Source: CAZGMC01 sp964526565
GTDB taxonomy: Bacteria; Pseudomonadota; Alphaproteobacteria; DSM-16000; Inquilinaceae
Direction of reading: 5' to 3'
NCBI GenBank assembly: GCA_964526565.1
Contig: CAZGMC010000112.1
Location: forward strand, 1-13,046
Length of the DNA stretch: 13,046 nucleotides
Position 1 is the stretch's first letter. Every line of letters begins with the position of its first letter. The notes beneath the pieces were generated by a model, which saw only the letters and a list, made by a program, of their open reading frames with translations, had not been told where the DNA came from and did no database searches. The translations under genes and the position numbers were made by a program. Of this stretch, positions 4,542-12,243 are shown piece after piece.

Positions 4542-6764
4542 ATGCCGCGTCCGTCGCCCTGGCCCGCCTGTCGGGCCCACACCCTCGTCCCGCCGGCCGC
4601 CCTGTTCGCCGCCCTGTTCGCCGCCCTGCTGGCCCTGGTCCTGGCCGCCGGCGCCCGCGCCGCCCCGCCCGACCAGGCCGCGGGCGAAAGGCCGGCCGCT
4701 CCGCGCCAGGTGCCCTACGCGGCCATGGACGCCGGCGGTCTGTTCCTGCCGGCCGAGCAGCCGGGCCTTGTGGTGCCGGCCACCACCGTCGCCGCCGACG
4801 TGGACATCGTCGTCAGCGGCCTGGTCGCCCGCACCCGTGTCACCCAGCGTTTCGAGAACCCGACCGACGCCTGGGTGGAAGGTGTCTACGTGTTCCCGCT
4901 GCCGGAGCAGGCCGCCGTCGACCGCCTGCGCCTGATCATCGGCGAGCGCGTCGTCGAGGGCGTCATCGAGGAGCGCGAGGCGGCGCAGCGCCGCTATGAG
5001 GAGGCGCGCGACGCCGGCCAGCGGGCCAGCCTGGTCAGCCAGGAGCGGCCCAACCTGTTCACCAACGCCGTCGCCAACATCGCGCCGCACGACTCGGTGA
5101 CGGTCGAGATCGAGTACCAGCAGACCCTGACCTACCAGGACGGCGCCTTCTCGCTGCGCTTCCCCATGGCGGTGCTGCCGCGCTACATCCCCGGCAACCA
5201 GCTCCCCACCGACACCGCCGGCACCGGCTGGTCGGTCGACACCGACCGGGTGCCGGACGCCAGCCGCATCACCCCGCCGGTGGCGCACCCGGCGCACGGG
5301 CCGGTCAACCCGGTCACGCTGACGGTCGAGCTCAACCCCGGCTTCCCCGTGGCGGAGATCGACAGCGCCTATCACGACGTGACCGTGCGCAACATCGGCG
5401 ACGGCGGCTACGCGGTTGCCCTGGCCGACACCGTGTGGGCCGACCGCGACTTCGCGCTGACCTGGCGGCCCGAGCCGTCGGCGGCGCCGACCGCCGGCGT
5501 GTTCAGCGAGACCGTCGACGGCCACGACTACCATCTGGTCATGATCATGCCGCCCGCAGACGCGCCGGCCGAGGCCGACGGGCGCCCGCGCGAGGTGGTG
5601 TTCATCATCGACACGTCCGGCTCCATGGCCGGCGAGTCGATCGTCCAGGCGCGCCAAGCGCTGCTCTATGCGCTCGGCCGGCTGGGGCCGGCGGACCGGT
5701 TCAACGTCATCGCCTTCAACGACTGGCCCGAGCCGCTGTTCGAGGCGGCCAAGCCGGCCACCCCGGCCAACGTGGCCCAGGGCCGCAGCTTCGTCCGCGG
5801 CCTGGAGGCCGAACGCGGCACCGAGATGCGGTCGGCGCTGGAGCTGGCCCTCGACGGCCGCACCGACACCGAGCGGATGCGCCAGGTCGTGTTCATCACC
5901 GACGGCGCCGTCGGCAACGAGGCCGAGCTGTTCGGCGTGATCCACGACCGCCTGGGTGACAGCCGGCTGTTCACCGTCGGCATCGGCAGCGCCCCCAACA
6001 GCCACTTCATGCGCGAGGCCGCCGAGGCCGGCCGCGGTGCCTTCACCCATATCGGCGCGGCCGACGAGGTGGGCGCCCGCATGGCGGCGCTGTTCGAGCG
6101 CCTGGAGCACCCGGCCCTGACCGACATCGAGATCGCCTGGCCCGGCACCGGCGCTGCGGCGATGTACCCGGCGGTCATCCCCGACCTGTATCTGGGCGAG
6201 CCGGTGGTGGCGACGGTGCGCCTGCCGGCCGGCACCACGGGCGAGGTCGGCGTGTCCGGCCGCCCCGGCGGTGGCACCTGGCGGGCCGCCGTCTCGCTCG
6301 ACAGCGGCCGGATGGCGCCGGGCGTGGCGGCGCTGTGGGCGCGCGCCAACATCGCCGACCTGGAGCGCCAGGGTTATCGCGGCGCCGAGTCCGACGCGGT
6401 GCGGGCGCAGATCCTGCAGGTCGCGCTCGCCCACCGGATCGTCAGCCGCTACACCAGCCTGGTGGCGATCGACGACGCGGTGGTGCGCCCGCCGGAGGCC
6501 GGCCTGAGCACCGACACGGTCGCCACCAACATGCCGCACGGGGTGGACATGACAGTCGCCGCCGCCACGCCGCCGGGCCGGCAGGCCTCGCTCGAGGCGA
6601 TCCGGTCGATGGCCACGACCGGCTCGCCGGAGCCCGTCGCCCTGCCGGTCGGCGCCACGGCCGCCGGCCTGAAGGTGCTGATCGGGCTGGCCTGCCTGCT
6701 GCTGGCCGCGGCGCTGATGCTGCTGGCCCGGCGCCTGGCGCCGCGCCAGCTGGGCCGCGCCTGA
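4542..6764 (+). CDS. VIT and von Willebrand A domain surface protein, proteobacterial sortase target
   Basis: 740 residues. ATG 4542 follows AAGGGGGAG at good spacing and starts a signal peptide with a long Leu/Ala core ending ARAA (about residue 41). A VIT domain follows (about 50-180), then a beta-rich stretch. The VWA domain begins VVFIIDTSGSM with MIDAS residues D357, S359 and S361, plus T427 (GTEMRS) and D454 (ITDGAV), so metal-dependent ligand binding looks intact. The C-terminus has LPVGAT (701-706), a hydrophobic helix (about 709-730) and Arg-rich tail: the signal/LP motif/helix/basic layout of sortase substrates. This matches the known 'marine proteobacterial sortase target protein' family, whose gene sits beside a class GN sortase, as here. 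Oddity: the motif has Gly, not Thr, at the fourth position. The natural ligand is unknown. Confidence 0.93.
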   Translation: MPRPSPWPACRAHTLVPPAALFAALFAALLALVLAAGARAAPPDQAAGERPAAPRQVPYAAMDAGGLFLPAEQPGLVVPATTVAADVDIVVSGLVARTRVTQRFENPTDAWVEGVYVFPLPEQAAVDRLRLIIGERVVEGVIEEREAAQRRYEEARDAGQRASLVSQERPNLFTNAVANIAPHDSVTVEIEYQQTLTYQDGAFSLRFPMAVLPRYIPGNQLPTDTAGTGWSVDTDRVPDASRITPPVAHPAHGPVNPVTLTVELNPGFPVAEIDSAYHDVTVRNIGDGGYAVALADTVWADRDFALTWRPEPSAAPTAGVFSETVDGHDYHLVMIMPPADAPAEADGRPREVVFIIDTSGSMAGESIVQARQALLYALGRLGPADRFNVIAFNDWPEPLFEAAKPATPANVAQGRSFVRGLEAERGTEMRSALELALDGRTDTERMRQVVFITDGAVGNEAELFGVIHDRLGDSRLFTVGIGSAPNSHFMREAAEAGRGAFTHIGAADEVGARMAALFERLEHPALTDIEIAWPGTGAAAMYPAVIPDLYLGEPVVATVRLPAGTTGEVGVSGRPGGGTWRAAVSLDSGRMAPGVAALWARANIADLERQGYRGAESDAVRAQILQVALAHRIVSRYTSLVAIDDAVVRPPEAGLSTDTVATNMPHGVDMTVAAATPPGRQASLEAIRSMATTGSPEPVALPVGATAAGLKVLIGLACLLLAAALMLLARRLAPRQLGRA

Positions 6765-7456
6765 TGCCGGCGCCGCGCTCCCTCCCCCGCCCCGCCTTGT
6801 CCCTCCACCGCCTGCGGGGGAGGGCCGGGGAGGAGGCATCTCCGCCGGCAAGGCATCGCCAGCATCGCCGCCCCATCTGGCCCCTCCTCCTCGCCCTGCC
6901 GCTGGTCGCCGCCGGCCTGTGGCAGCTCGGCGGCGGCCTGTACATCGAGGCCAAGGCATCGCTCGGCCAGGTCCTGCTGCAGCGTGCCTGGGAGCGCACC
7001 CTGGCCGGCGAGGCGCGCGCCCGGCCGTGGACCTGGGCCGACACCTGGCCGGTGGCGCGGCTGCGCGTGCCGGCGGCGGGTGCCGACCTGATCGTGCTGG
7101 CCGGGGCGACCGGCGCCAGCCTGGCCTGGGGCCCCGGCCACCAGCACGGCACGGCGGCGCCGGGCGGCCGCGGCCTGTCAATCGTCGGCGGCCACCGCGA
7201 CACCCACCTGCGCTTCCTGCAGGACGTGGCGATCGGCGACCTGGTCCGTGTGGATACCCCGGACGGCCGCACCGTCGACCACCGCGTCACCGCCACCGCC
7301 GTGGTCGACCACCGCGAGGCGGCGCTGCGCCGGGCGTCGGACCGCTCGGCCCTGCTGCTCGTCACCTGCTGGCCGTTCGATGCCGTCGTCCCCGGCGGTC
7401 CGCTGCGCTACGTGGTCCAGGCCGAGCCGGTGCCGGCCGTGGCATCGGCCGACTGA
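6764..7456 (+). CDS. Class GN sortase (proteobacterial transpeptidase)
   Basis: 230 residues. A cysteine transpeptidase that cleaves the sorting signal of its substrate, here surely the preceding VIT/VWA protein. Seen: a positively charged N-terminus, one membrane helix (PIWPLLLALPLVAAGLW, about 37-53), then the catalytic set H144 (GGHRDTHLRFL), C202 (LLLVTCWPF) and R215 (GGPLRYVV). The protein would sit in the inner membrane with its active site in the periplasm. ATG 6764 overlaps the upstream TGA by one base (TGATG), implying translational coupling. Oddity: residues about 5-35, before the helix, are encoded by a GC-rich inverted repeat and look non-conserved. I see no other in-frame ATG before the helix; a TTG start at codon 12 is possible. 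Confidence 0.93.
   Translation: MPAPRSLPRPALSLHRLRGRAGEEASPPARHRQHRRPIWPLLLALPLVAAGLWQLGGGLYIEAKASLGQVLLQRAWERTLAGEARARPWTWADTWPVARLRVPAAGADLIVLAGATGASLAWGPGHQHGTAAPGGRGLSIVGGHRDTHLRFLQDVAIGDLVRVDTPDGRTVDHRVTATAVVDHREAALRRASDRSALLLVTCWPFDAVVPGGPLRYVVQAEPVPAVASAD
6780..6824. repeat. Perfect 11-bp inverted repeat (REP-like) at the sortase 5' end
   Basis: CCCTCCCCCGC (6780-6790) pairs perfectly with GCGGGGGAGGG (6814-6824) around 23 bases. The pyrimidine/purine-biased palindrome resembles short intergenic repeats scattered through many GC-rich proteobacterial genomes, which is a recollection, not a search. Its position 16-60 bases into the sortase frame could fold the mRNA near the start codon. 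Confidence 0.7.
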
Positions 7457-7477
7457 CCCCGCGCCCGGCCGCGGCGA

Positions 7478-7507
7478 TTGCCCTGGCGGCCGCCGCGACC
7501 ATATAAC
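7478..7507 (+). promoter_or_regulatory. Likely promoter of the rbfA-truB-rpsO-pnp unit
   Basis: TTGCCC (7478-7483, 4/6 of the -35 consensus), 18-base spacer, TATAAC (7502-7507, 5/6 of the -10 consensus), just after the sortase stop. It stands out in a stretch that is otherwise almost all G and C. It would give rbfA a leader of about 150 bases. A second -10-like TATGAT at 7511 is nearby. Confidence 0.5.
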
Positions 7508-7666
7508 ATGTATGATCGGGGCGGCCGCAGCAGCAGCCGTCCCCCATGCGTGTGCATGTGCAGCCAGCTGCCCGGCTTCGCAACGGGCCATGACAGGGCT
7601 GCGAGCGGCCGGTCCGGCCGCGGGCACCGCGAAGACATCCCCCGACAGGAGGCAGGACCGGGCCGG

Positions 7667-8107
7667 ATGAGTGTTCACGGCAGGAAGGACCCGTCGCAGC
7701 GGCAGTTGCGCGTCGGCGAAGCGTTGCGCCATGCGCTGGCCGAGATCCTGATGCGCGGCGACCTGCGCGACCCCGAGCTGCGCGAGGCGTCGATCACCGT
7801 CAGCGAGGTGCGCATCAGTCCCGACCTGCGCAACGCCACTGCCTATATCATGCCGCTGGGCGGCACCGATGCGGCGGGCGTGCTGGCGGCGTTGCGCCGC
7901 GCCGCGCCATATCTGCGCGGCCGCATGGCGCGCACCGTGCAGTTGCGGTTCGCGCCGGCGGTGGCGTTCGAGATCGACAACGCCTTCGAGTATGCCCAGC
8001 GCATCGAGACGCTGCTGCACAGCGAGGCCGTGGCCCGCGACCTGACGCACCACGACGGCGAGCCCGACGACCGCGACGCGCCGGACGACCCCGACGGAGA
8101 GCGCTGA
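7667..8107 (+). CDS. rbfA: 30S ribosome-binding factor RbfA
   Basis: 146 residues. RbfA binds the 30S subunit and helps final maturation of the 16S rRNA 5' region. Seen: QRQLRVGEALRHALAEIL at the start, then ITVSEVRISPDLRNATAYIM and RRAAPYLRGRMARTVQLRFAP, the conserved KH-like fold signatures, and FEIDNAFEYAQRIETLL near the end. An acidic Asp-rich tail follows. ATG 7667 is used because AGGAGG and AGGA precede it and homology begins at once. It overlaps truB by one base (TGATG). The infB gene usually found upstream is absent; a sortase gene takes that place. Confidence 0.96.
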   Translation: MSVHGRKDPSQRQLRVGEALRHALAEILMRGDLRDPELREASITVSEVRISPDLRNATAYIMPLGGTDAAGVLAALRRAAPYLRGRMARTVQLRFAPAVAFEIDNAFEYAQRIETLLHSEAVARDLTHHDGEPDDRDAPDDPDGER

Positions 8108-9048
8108 TGGGGCGCAGGCGCAAAGGCCGGCCGGTCAACGGCTGGCTGGTCCTGGACAAGCCGGTCGACATCACCTCGACCCAGGTGGTCAACCGGGCGC
8201 GACGGCTGCTCGACGCGGCCAAGGCCGGCCACGCCGGCACGCTCGACCCGCTGGCCAGCGGCGTGCTGCCGATCGCCTTCGGCGAGGCGACCAAGACGGT
8301 TCCGTTCGCCATGGATGGGGCCAAGCGCTACCGGTTCACGATCCGCTGGGGCGAAGCGCGCGACACCGACGACGCCGAAGGCCGCGTCGTCGCCACCAGC
8401 GGCGTGCGCCCGGACCGCGACACCATTCTGGCCGCCCTGCCTCGCTTCATCGGTGAGATCGAGCAGGTGCCGCCGGCGTTCTCGGCGATCAAGGTGGCCG
8501 GCGAGCGCGCCTACGACCGGGCCCGCGCCGGCGAACCCGTCGACCTGGCGCCGCGCGTGGTGCGCATCAATGCGCTCGACCTGATCGCCCTGCCCGACGC
8601 CGACCATGCCGAGTTCGCGGCCGGGTGCGGCAAGGGCGGCTACATGCGGGCGCTGGCACGGGACCTGGCACGCGCTTTGGGCACCGTCGGGCACCTCTCT
8701 TCGTTGCGGCGGCTCAGCGTCGGGCCGTTCTCACTTGACGCGGCGGTAACCCTGGATCAATTAGAGGAATTGGCCGCGCAGGCAGCCGCGGAACGGGTAT
8801 TGCTGCCGGTCAGGACCCCGCTGGACGACATCCCGGCTGTGGCCCTGACGGAAACCGAAGCGCACCGGCTGCGCAGCGGTCAGGCCGTGGCGCTGCTGCG
8901 CCGGTCGGACCGTGAGCGGCTCGCCCGCCTCAACGCGGAGCGGGCCGCCGGCGAGCCGCTGGTGCTGGCCGTCACCGGCGAGGTGCCGGTGGCTTTGGCC
9001 CGGCTGGAGGGCGTCGAGCTCCGTCCGGTGCGCGTGCTCAATCTCTAG
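8107..9048 (+). CDS. truB: tRNA pseudouridine(55) synthase TruB
   Basis: 313 residues, usual size. Converts U55 in the T-loop of tRNAs to pseudouridine. Seen: GWLVLDKPVDITSTQVVNR near the N-terminus, then GHAGTLDPLASGVLPIAFGE with catalytic D47, the KRYRFTIRWGEARDTDDAEG strand, PPAFSAIKVAGERAYDRAR, and CGKGGYMRALARDLARALG with GHLSSLRR; a C-terminal PUA-like extension of about 80 residues completes it. The start overlaps the rbfA stop by one base, so translation is coupled, and rpsO starts 14 bases after its stop. Confidence 0.97.
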   Translation: MGRRRKGRPVNGWLVLDKPVDITSTQVVNRARRLLDAAKAGHAGTLDPLASGVLPIAFGEATKTVPFAMDGAKRYRFTIRWGEARDTDDAEGRVVATSGVRPDRDTILAALPRFIGEIEQVPPAFSAIKVAGERAYDRARAGEPVDLAPRVVRINALDLIALPDADHAEFAAGCGKGGYMRALARDLARALGTVGHLSSLRRLSVGPFSLDAAVTLDQLEELAAQAAAERVLLPVRTPLDDIPAVALTETEAHRLRSGQAVALLRRSDRERLARLNAERAAGEPLVLAVTGEVPVALARLEGVELRPVRVLNL

Positions 9049-9062
9049 ATACGGAGTTGACG

Positions 9063-9332
9063 ATGTCGATCACGGCCGAGCGCAAGCACGAATTGATCGA
9101 GGAGTATGCCACGGGGACGGCCGACACCGGCTCGCCCGAGGTGCAGGTGGCGGTGCTGACGGAACGCATTGCCAACCTGACCGAGCACCTGAAGACGCAC
9201 AAGCGGGATTTCCACTCGCGGCGCGGCCTGCTGATGATGGTCGGCCGGCGCCGTCGGCTGCTGGACTATGTGAAGAAGAAGAACCAGGGGCGCTATGAAG
9301 ACCTGGTCAAGCGCCTGGGGCTGCGCCGCTGA
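9063..9332 (+). CDS. rpsO: 30S ribosomal protein S15
   Basis: 89 residues, the standard length. S15 binds 16S rRNA helices 20-22 and helps form the platform and bridge B4. Seen: MSITAERKHELIEEYATGTA, DTGSPEVQVAVLTERI, LKTHKRDFHSRRGLLMMVGR and LLDYVKKKN, all family hallmarks. ATG 9063 is preferred over the in-frame TTG at 9057 because GGAG (9053-9056) is six bases before it and homology begins at MSITAE. Its order after truB and before pnp is the conserved arrangement. Confidence 0.98.
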   Translation: MSITAERKHELIEEYATGTADTGSPEVQVAVLTERIANLTEHLKTHKRDFHSRRGLLMMVGRRRRLLDYVKKKNQGRYEDLVKRLGLRR

Positions 9333-9468
9333 CCGTCGGCGGCCGGCCATGGCGGACGACGATGGGGACGCGGGCACGGGCGGCGCCGGCCGCACCGTCG
9401 GTGGCAACCGGCATCGGCCGCGGCCCTTGCGCCCCGCACCGCCGCCGTCGATGACGAATGCAACTCGT

Positions 9469-9497
9469 GGCGCCGTCGACCTTCGGGCGACGGCGCC
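9469..9497 (+). promoter_or_regulatory. UUCG-capped hairpin in the pnp leader (possible RNase III site or rpsO terminator)
   Basis: GGCGCCGTCG (9469-9478) and CGACGGCGCC (9488-9497) are perfectly complementary. With one bulged A the stem continues as CC-TTCG-GG, giving 12 pairs and the extra-stable UUCG tetraloop. It lies about 85 bases before pnp in the 251-base rpsO-pnp gap. In E. coli a leader hairpin here is cut by RNase III and mediates PNPase autocontrol; the equivalent role is inferred. No T-run follows, so a simple terminator is less likely. Confidence 0.6.
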
Positions 9498-9583
9498 TGT
9501 CATATCGCGCGGACCGCATCCGGCGGGCCGCTGCCCGGTTGCCGCACGCGCAGCACCGGGTTCGCATGGAAGGATCAGACTGT

Positions 9584-11710
9584 ATGTTCAACGTTTACCG
9601 TCAGGAAATCGAATGGGGCGGGCGCAAGCTGGTGCTGGAGACCGGCAAGATGGCCCGCCAGGCCGACGGCGCCGTGCTGGCGACGTATGGCGAGACGGTG
9701 GTGCTGTGCACCGCCGTCAGTTCCCGGTCGATGCGGCCGGGCCAGGACTTCTTCCCGCTGACCGTCAACTACCAGGAAAAGACCTTCGCCGCCGGCAAGA
9801 TTCCCGGCGGTTTCTTCAAGCGTGAGGGCCGGCCGAGCGAGAAGGAGACCCTGGTCTCGCGGCTGATCGACCGGCCGATCCGGCCGCTGTTCGCCGAGGG
9901 CTTCAAGAACGAGACCCAGGTCGTCTGCACGGTGCTCAGCCACGACCTGGAGAACGACCCCGATATCATCGCCCTGGTCGGCGCGTCGGCGGCGCTGACC
10001 ATCTCGGGCCTGCCGTTTCTGGGGCCGATCGGCGGCTGCCGGGTCGGCTTCATCGGCGGCGAGTTCGTGCTCAACCCGCGCCTCGACGAGATGCCCAACA
10101 CGAAGCTGGACCTGATCGTCGCCGGCACCCAGGACGGCGTCCTGATGGTCGAGTCGGAGGCACAGGAGCTCACCGAGGAGCAGATGCTGGGTGCCGTCAT
10201 GTTCGGCCACCGCAGCATGCAGCCGGTGATCGAGGCGATCATCCGCCTCGCCGAGATGGCCGCCAAGGACCCGTGGGACCTGCCGGAGTCGCCCGCGGCC
10301 CTGACGCCGGTGCGTGACCGGGTGCTGGCCGGCCCGCTGCGCGACGACCTGCAGCAGGCCTACCGCATCGCCGGCAAGCAGGAGCGTCACGACGCCGTCG
10401 CCGTCGCCAGGCAGCGCGCCGTCGAAGGCCTGGGCGAGGAGGAACTGGCCCTGATCGAAGGTGCCGGCCTGCTCAAGAGCGTCGAGAAGTCGGTGGTGCG
10501 CCGCCAGCTCATCGAGACCGGGCAGCGCATCGACGGCCGCGACACCCGCACCGTCCGCCAGATCGTCGCCGAGGTCGGCTTCATGAAGCGGGCCCACGGT
10601 TCGGCGCTGTTCACGCGCGGCGAGACCCAGGCACTGGTCATCGCCACCCTGGGCACCGCCCAGGACGAGCAGATCATCGATGCGCTGGAGGGGGAGTATC
10701 GCGAGCACTTCCTGATGCACTACAACTTCCCCCCCTATGCCGTGGGCGAGACCGGCCGCATGGGCGGGCCGGGCCGGCGCGAGGTCGGCCACGGCAAGCT
10801 GGCCTGGCGGTCGGTGCGGCCGCTGCTGCCGTCGAAGGAGGTGTTCCCCTACACGATCCGGGTGGTGTCCGAGATCACCGAGTCGAACGGCTCGTCGTCG
10901 ATGGCCACGGTGTGCGGTTCCAGCCTGGCGCTGATGGATGCCGGCGTGCCGCTGACGCGGCCGGTGGCCGGCATCGCCATGGGCCTGATCAAGGAGGACG
11001 ACGGCTTCGTCGTGCTGTCGGACATCCTGGGTGACGAGGACCATCTGGGCGACATGGACTTCAAGGTGGCCGGCACCGAGGCCGGCATCACCGCGCTGCA
11101 GATGGACATCAAGATCACCTCGATCACCGAGGAGATCATGCAGCAGGCCCTGGCTCAGGCCCGCGACGGCCGGCTGCACATCCTGGAGGAGATGGCCAAG
11201 GCGCTGCCGGTGGCGCGCACCGAGGTCAACGTCAACGCGCCGCGCATCACCATCATCAACATCCCGAAAGAGAAGATCCGCGAGGTGATCGGCACCGGCG
11301 GCAAGGTGATCCGCGAGATCTGCGAGACCACGGGCGCCAAGGTCGACATCGAGGATGACGGCACCATCAAGGTGGCCGCCGTCGACGGCCGCGCCAGCCA
11401 GGAGGCGATCGACTGGATCCGGGCGATCGTCGCCGAACCGGAGCTCGGCCACATCTATACCGGCAAGGTGGTCAAGCTGGTCGACTTCGGGGCGTTCGTG
11501 AACTTCCTGGGCTCGCGCGACGGCCTGGTGCACATCTCCGAGCTCAGTTCGGACCGGCCGGCCCGGGTCGCCGACGTCCTCAAGCAGGGCGACATGGTCA
11601 AGGTCAAGGTGCTGGGCTTCGACGACCGCGGCAAGGTCAAGCTGTCGATGAAGCAGGTCGACCAGGAGACGGGGGAGGACATCGCCCCGACCCGCAAGCA
11701 GGCCAGCTAG
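9584..11710 (+). CDS. pnp: Polyribonucleotide nucleotidyltransferase (PNPase)
   Basis: 708 residues, close to the 711 of E. coli. Phosphorolytic 3'-5' exoribonuclease of the degradosome. Domains in order: first RNase PH core (about 10-140, with GGFFKREGRPSEKE), helical domain, second RNase PH core (about 320-455 and on), KH domain with GxxG at 570-573 (IGTGGK) and S1 domain (about 622-691, GHIYTGKVVKLVDFGAFV). The catalytic aspartates D486 and D492 in GDEDHLGDMDFK are present and keep E. coli numbering. Start 9584 is favoured because GGAAGGA (9568-9574) is nine bases upstream; an in-frame ATG at 9566 would swallow that site. The stop lies in a CTAG shared with the convergent lipoprotein gene. 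Confidence 0.98.
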   Translation: MFNVYRQEIEWGGRKLVLETGKMARQADGAVLATYGETVVLCTAVSSRSMRPGQDFFPLTVNYQEKTFAAGKIPGGFFKREGRPSEKETLVSRLIDRPIRPLFAEGFKNETQVVCTVLSHDLENDPDIIALVGASAALTISGLPFLGPIGGCRVGFIGGEFVLNPRLDEMPNTKLDLIVAGTQDGVLMVESEAQELTEEQMLGAVMFGHRSMQPVIEAIIRLAEMAAKDPWDLPESPAALTPVRDRVLAGPLRDDLQQAYRIAGKQERHDAVAVARQRAVEGLGEEELALIEGAGLLKSVEKSVVRRQLIETGQRIDGRDTRTVRQIVAEVGFMKRAHGSALFTRGETQALVIATLGTAQDEQIIDALEGEYREHFLMHYNFPPYAVGETGRMGGPGRREVGHGKLAWRSVRPLLPSKEVFPYTIRVVSEITESNGSSSMATVCGSSLALMDAGVPLTRPVAGIAMGLIKEDDGFVVLSDILGDEDHLGDMDFKVAGTEAGITALQMDIKITSITEEIMQQALAQARDGRLHILEEMAKALPVARTEVNVNAPRITIINIPKEKIREVIGTGGKVIREICETTGAKVDIEDDGTIKVAAVDGRASQEAIDWIRAIVAEPELGHIYTGKVVKLVDFGAFVNFLGSRDGLVHISELSSDRPARVADVLKQGDMVKVKVLGFDDRGKVKLSMKQVDQETGEDIAPTRKQAS

Positions 11711-12195
11711 CGCACGGCCAGGTCGGGCGGCGGCGGCGGCGCGGCCAGCCCCGGTCGGGGCGGCGGCGCTGCGTCGGCGGCCGGGTCCTTGGCCGCGACC
11801 GGGCTGCCGGCCGGGGCGGCCGGGGCGGCCGGCTTGGCCGGCAGGCCGAGCGCCAGGTCGGGCCCGGCAAAGGTGCGGCCGACGGCAACGGGGCTGGCGC
11901 TCTTGCCGCCGTCCGGCCAGCGCCAGGCCGCCACCGGCTCGCCGCGGCGAATCGCTTCGCGCTCCTCCTCCAGGCGGCGCTGCAGGGCGGCGCGGTCCGC
12001 CACCGCTGTCAGGTCCTTGGGCCGGGCCGGCACGCCGCCTAGGTTCGGATACCCGGCCGGCTCGGCCGGGCGGTTGGCGGCCTCGAAGCGCGGCTGGGTC
12101 GGCACCTCGTCGCCGGCGCAGGCAGCCGGAAGGATCGCGGCCAGCATCAAGGCGGCGGTGCGGAGGCGCAGGCGGTTCGACGACAAGGCGGTCAT
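11707..12195 (-). CDS. Putative lipoprotein, Pro/Ala-rich C-terminus
   Basis: 162 residues. ATG 12195 is chosen because AAGGGG lies just upstream and it starts a signal peptide, MTALSSNRLRLRTAALMLAA, leading to ILPAAC, an imperfect lipobox with Cys at about residue 27 (Pro at -3). The longer upstream frame crosses a terminator and is excluded. The mature part has YPNLGGVPARPKDL followed by a charged helix (LQRRLEEEREAIRRGEP). A similar 'YPNL..VP.RP' block precedes a helix in envelope proteins of related bacteria, as I recall. The last 60 residues are Ala/Pro/Gly-rich and probably disordered. No enzyme motif. It would be anchored to a membrane by its lipid, but Ala/Ala processing by signal peptidase I is an alternative. 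Function unknown. Confidence 0.75.
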   Translation of the reverse strand: MTALSSNRLRLRTAALMLAAILPAACAGDEVPTQPRFEAANRPAEPAGYPNLGGVPARPKDLTAVADRAALQRRLEEEREAIRRGEPVAAWRWPDGGKSASPVAVGRTFAGPDLALGLPAKPAAPAAPAGSPVAAKDPAADAAPPPRPGLAAPPPPPDLAVR

Positions 12196-12211
12196 GGCCC
12201 CTTCATAGCGC

Positions 12212-12243
12212 AAAAAAAGAAGCCCCACCAAGCCTGGCAGGGC
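12212..12243 (-). terminator. Rho-independent terminator/attenuator just upstream of the lipoprotein gene
   Basis: Reading leftward: GCCCTGCCA (12243-12235), loop GGCT, TGGTGGGGC (12230-12222), nine pairs including two G-U, then TTCTTTTTTT (12221-12212). It ends only 16 bases before the lipoprotein ATG, leaving room for the ribosome site but not for a promoter. Any transcript starting upstream must pass it to express the gene, so it is either an attenuator or the end of the membrane-protein transcript. Confidence 0.75.

Noticed and set aside
4149..7181. 1010-codon open frame on the minus strand
   Set aside because: Antisense to the VIT/VWA and sortase genes; its sequence is low-complexity Gly/Arg/His-rich without any recognisable domain. 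Such frames are expected in very GC-rich DNA.
9575..11533. 652-codon open frame on the minus strand
   Set aside because: Exact antisense of pnp, no domain, composition typical of a GC-rich shadow frame.
11804..11844. Inverted repeat CTGCCGGCC/GGCCGGCAG as a firm pnp terminator
   Set aside because: No T-run, and the sequence is explained by Ala/Pro codon repeats in the lipoprotein; kept only as a possibility in a finding.
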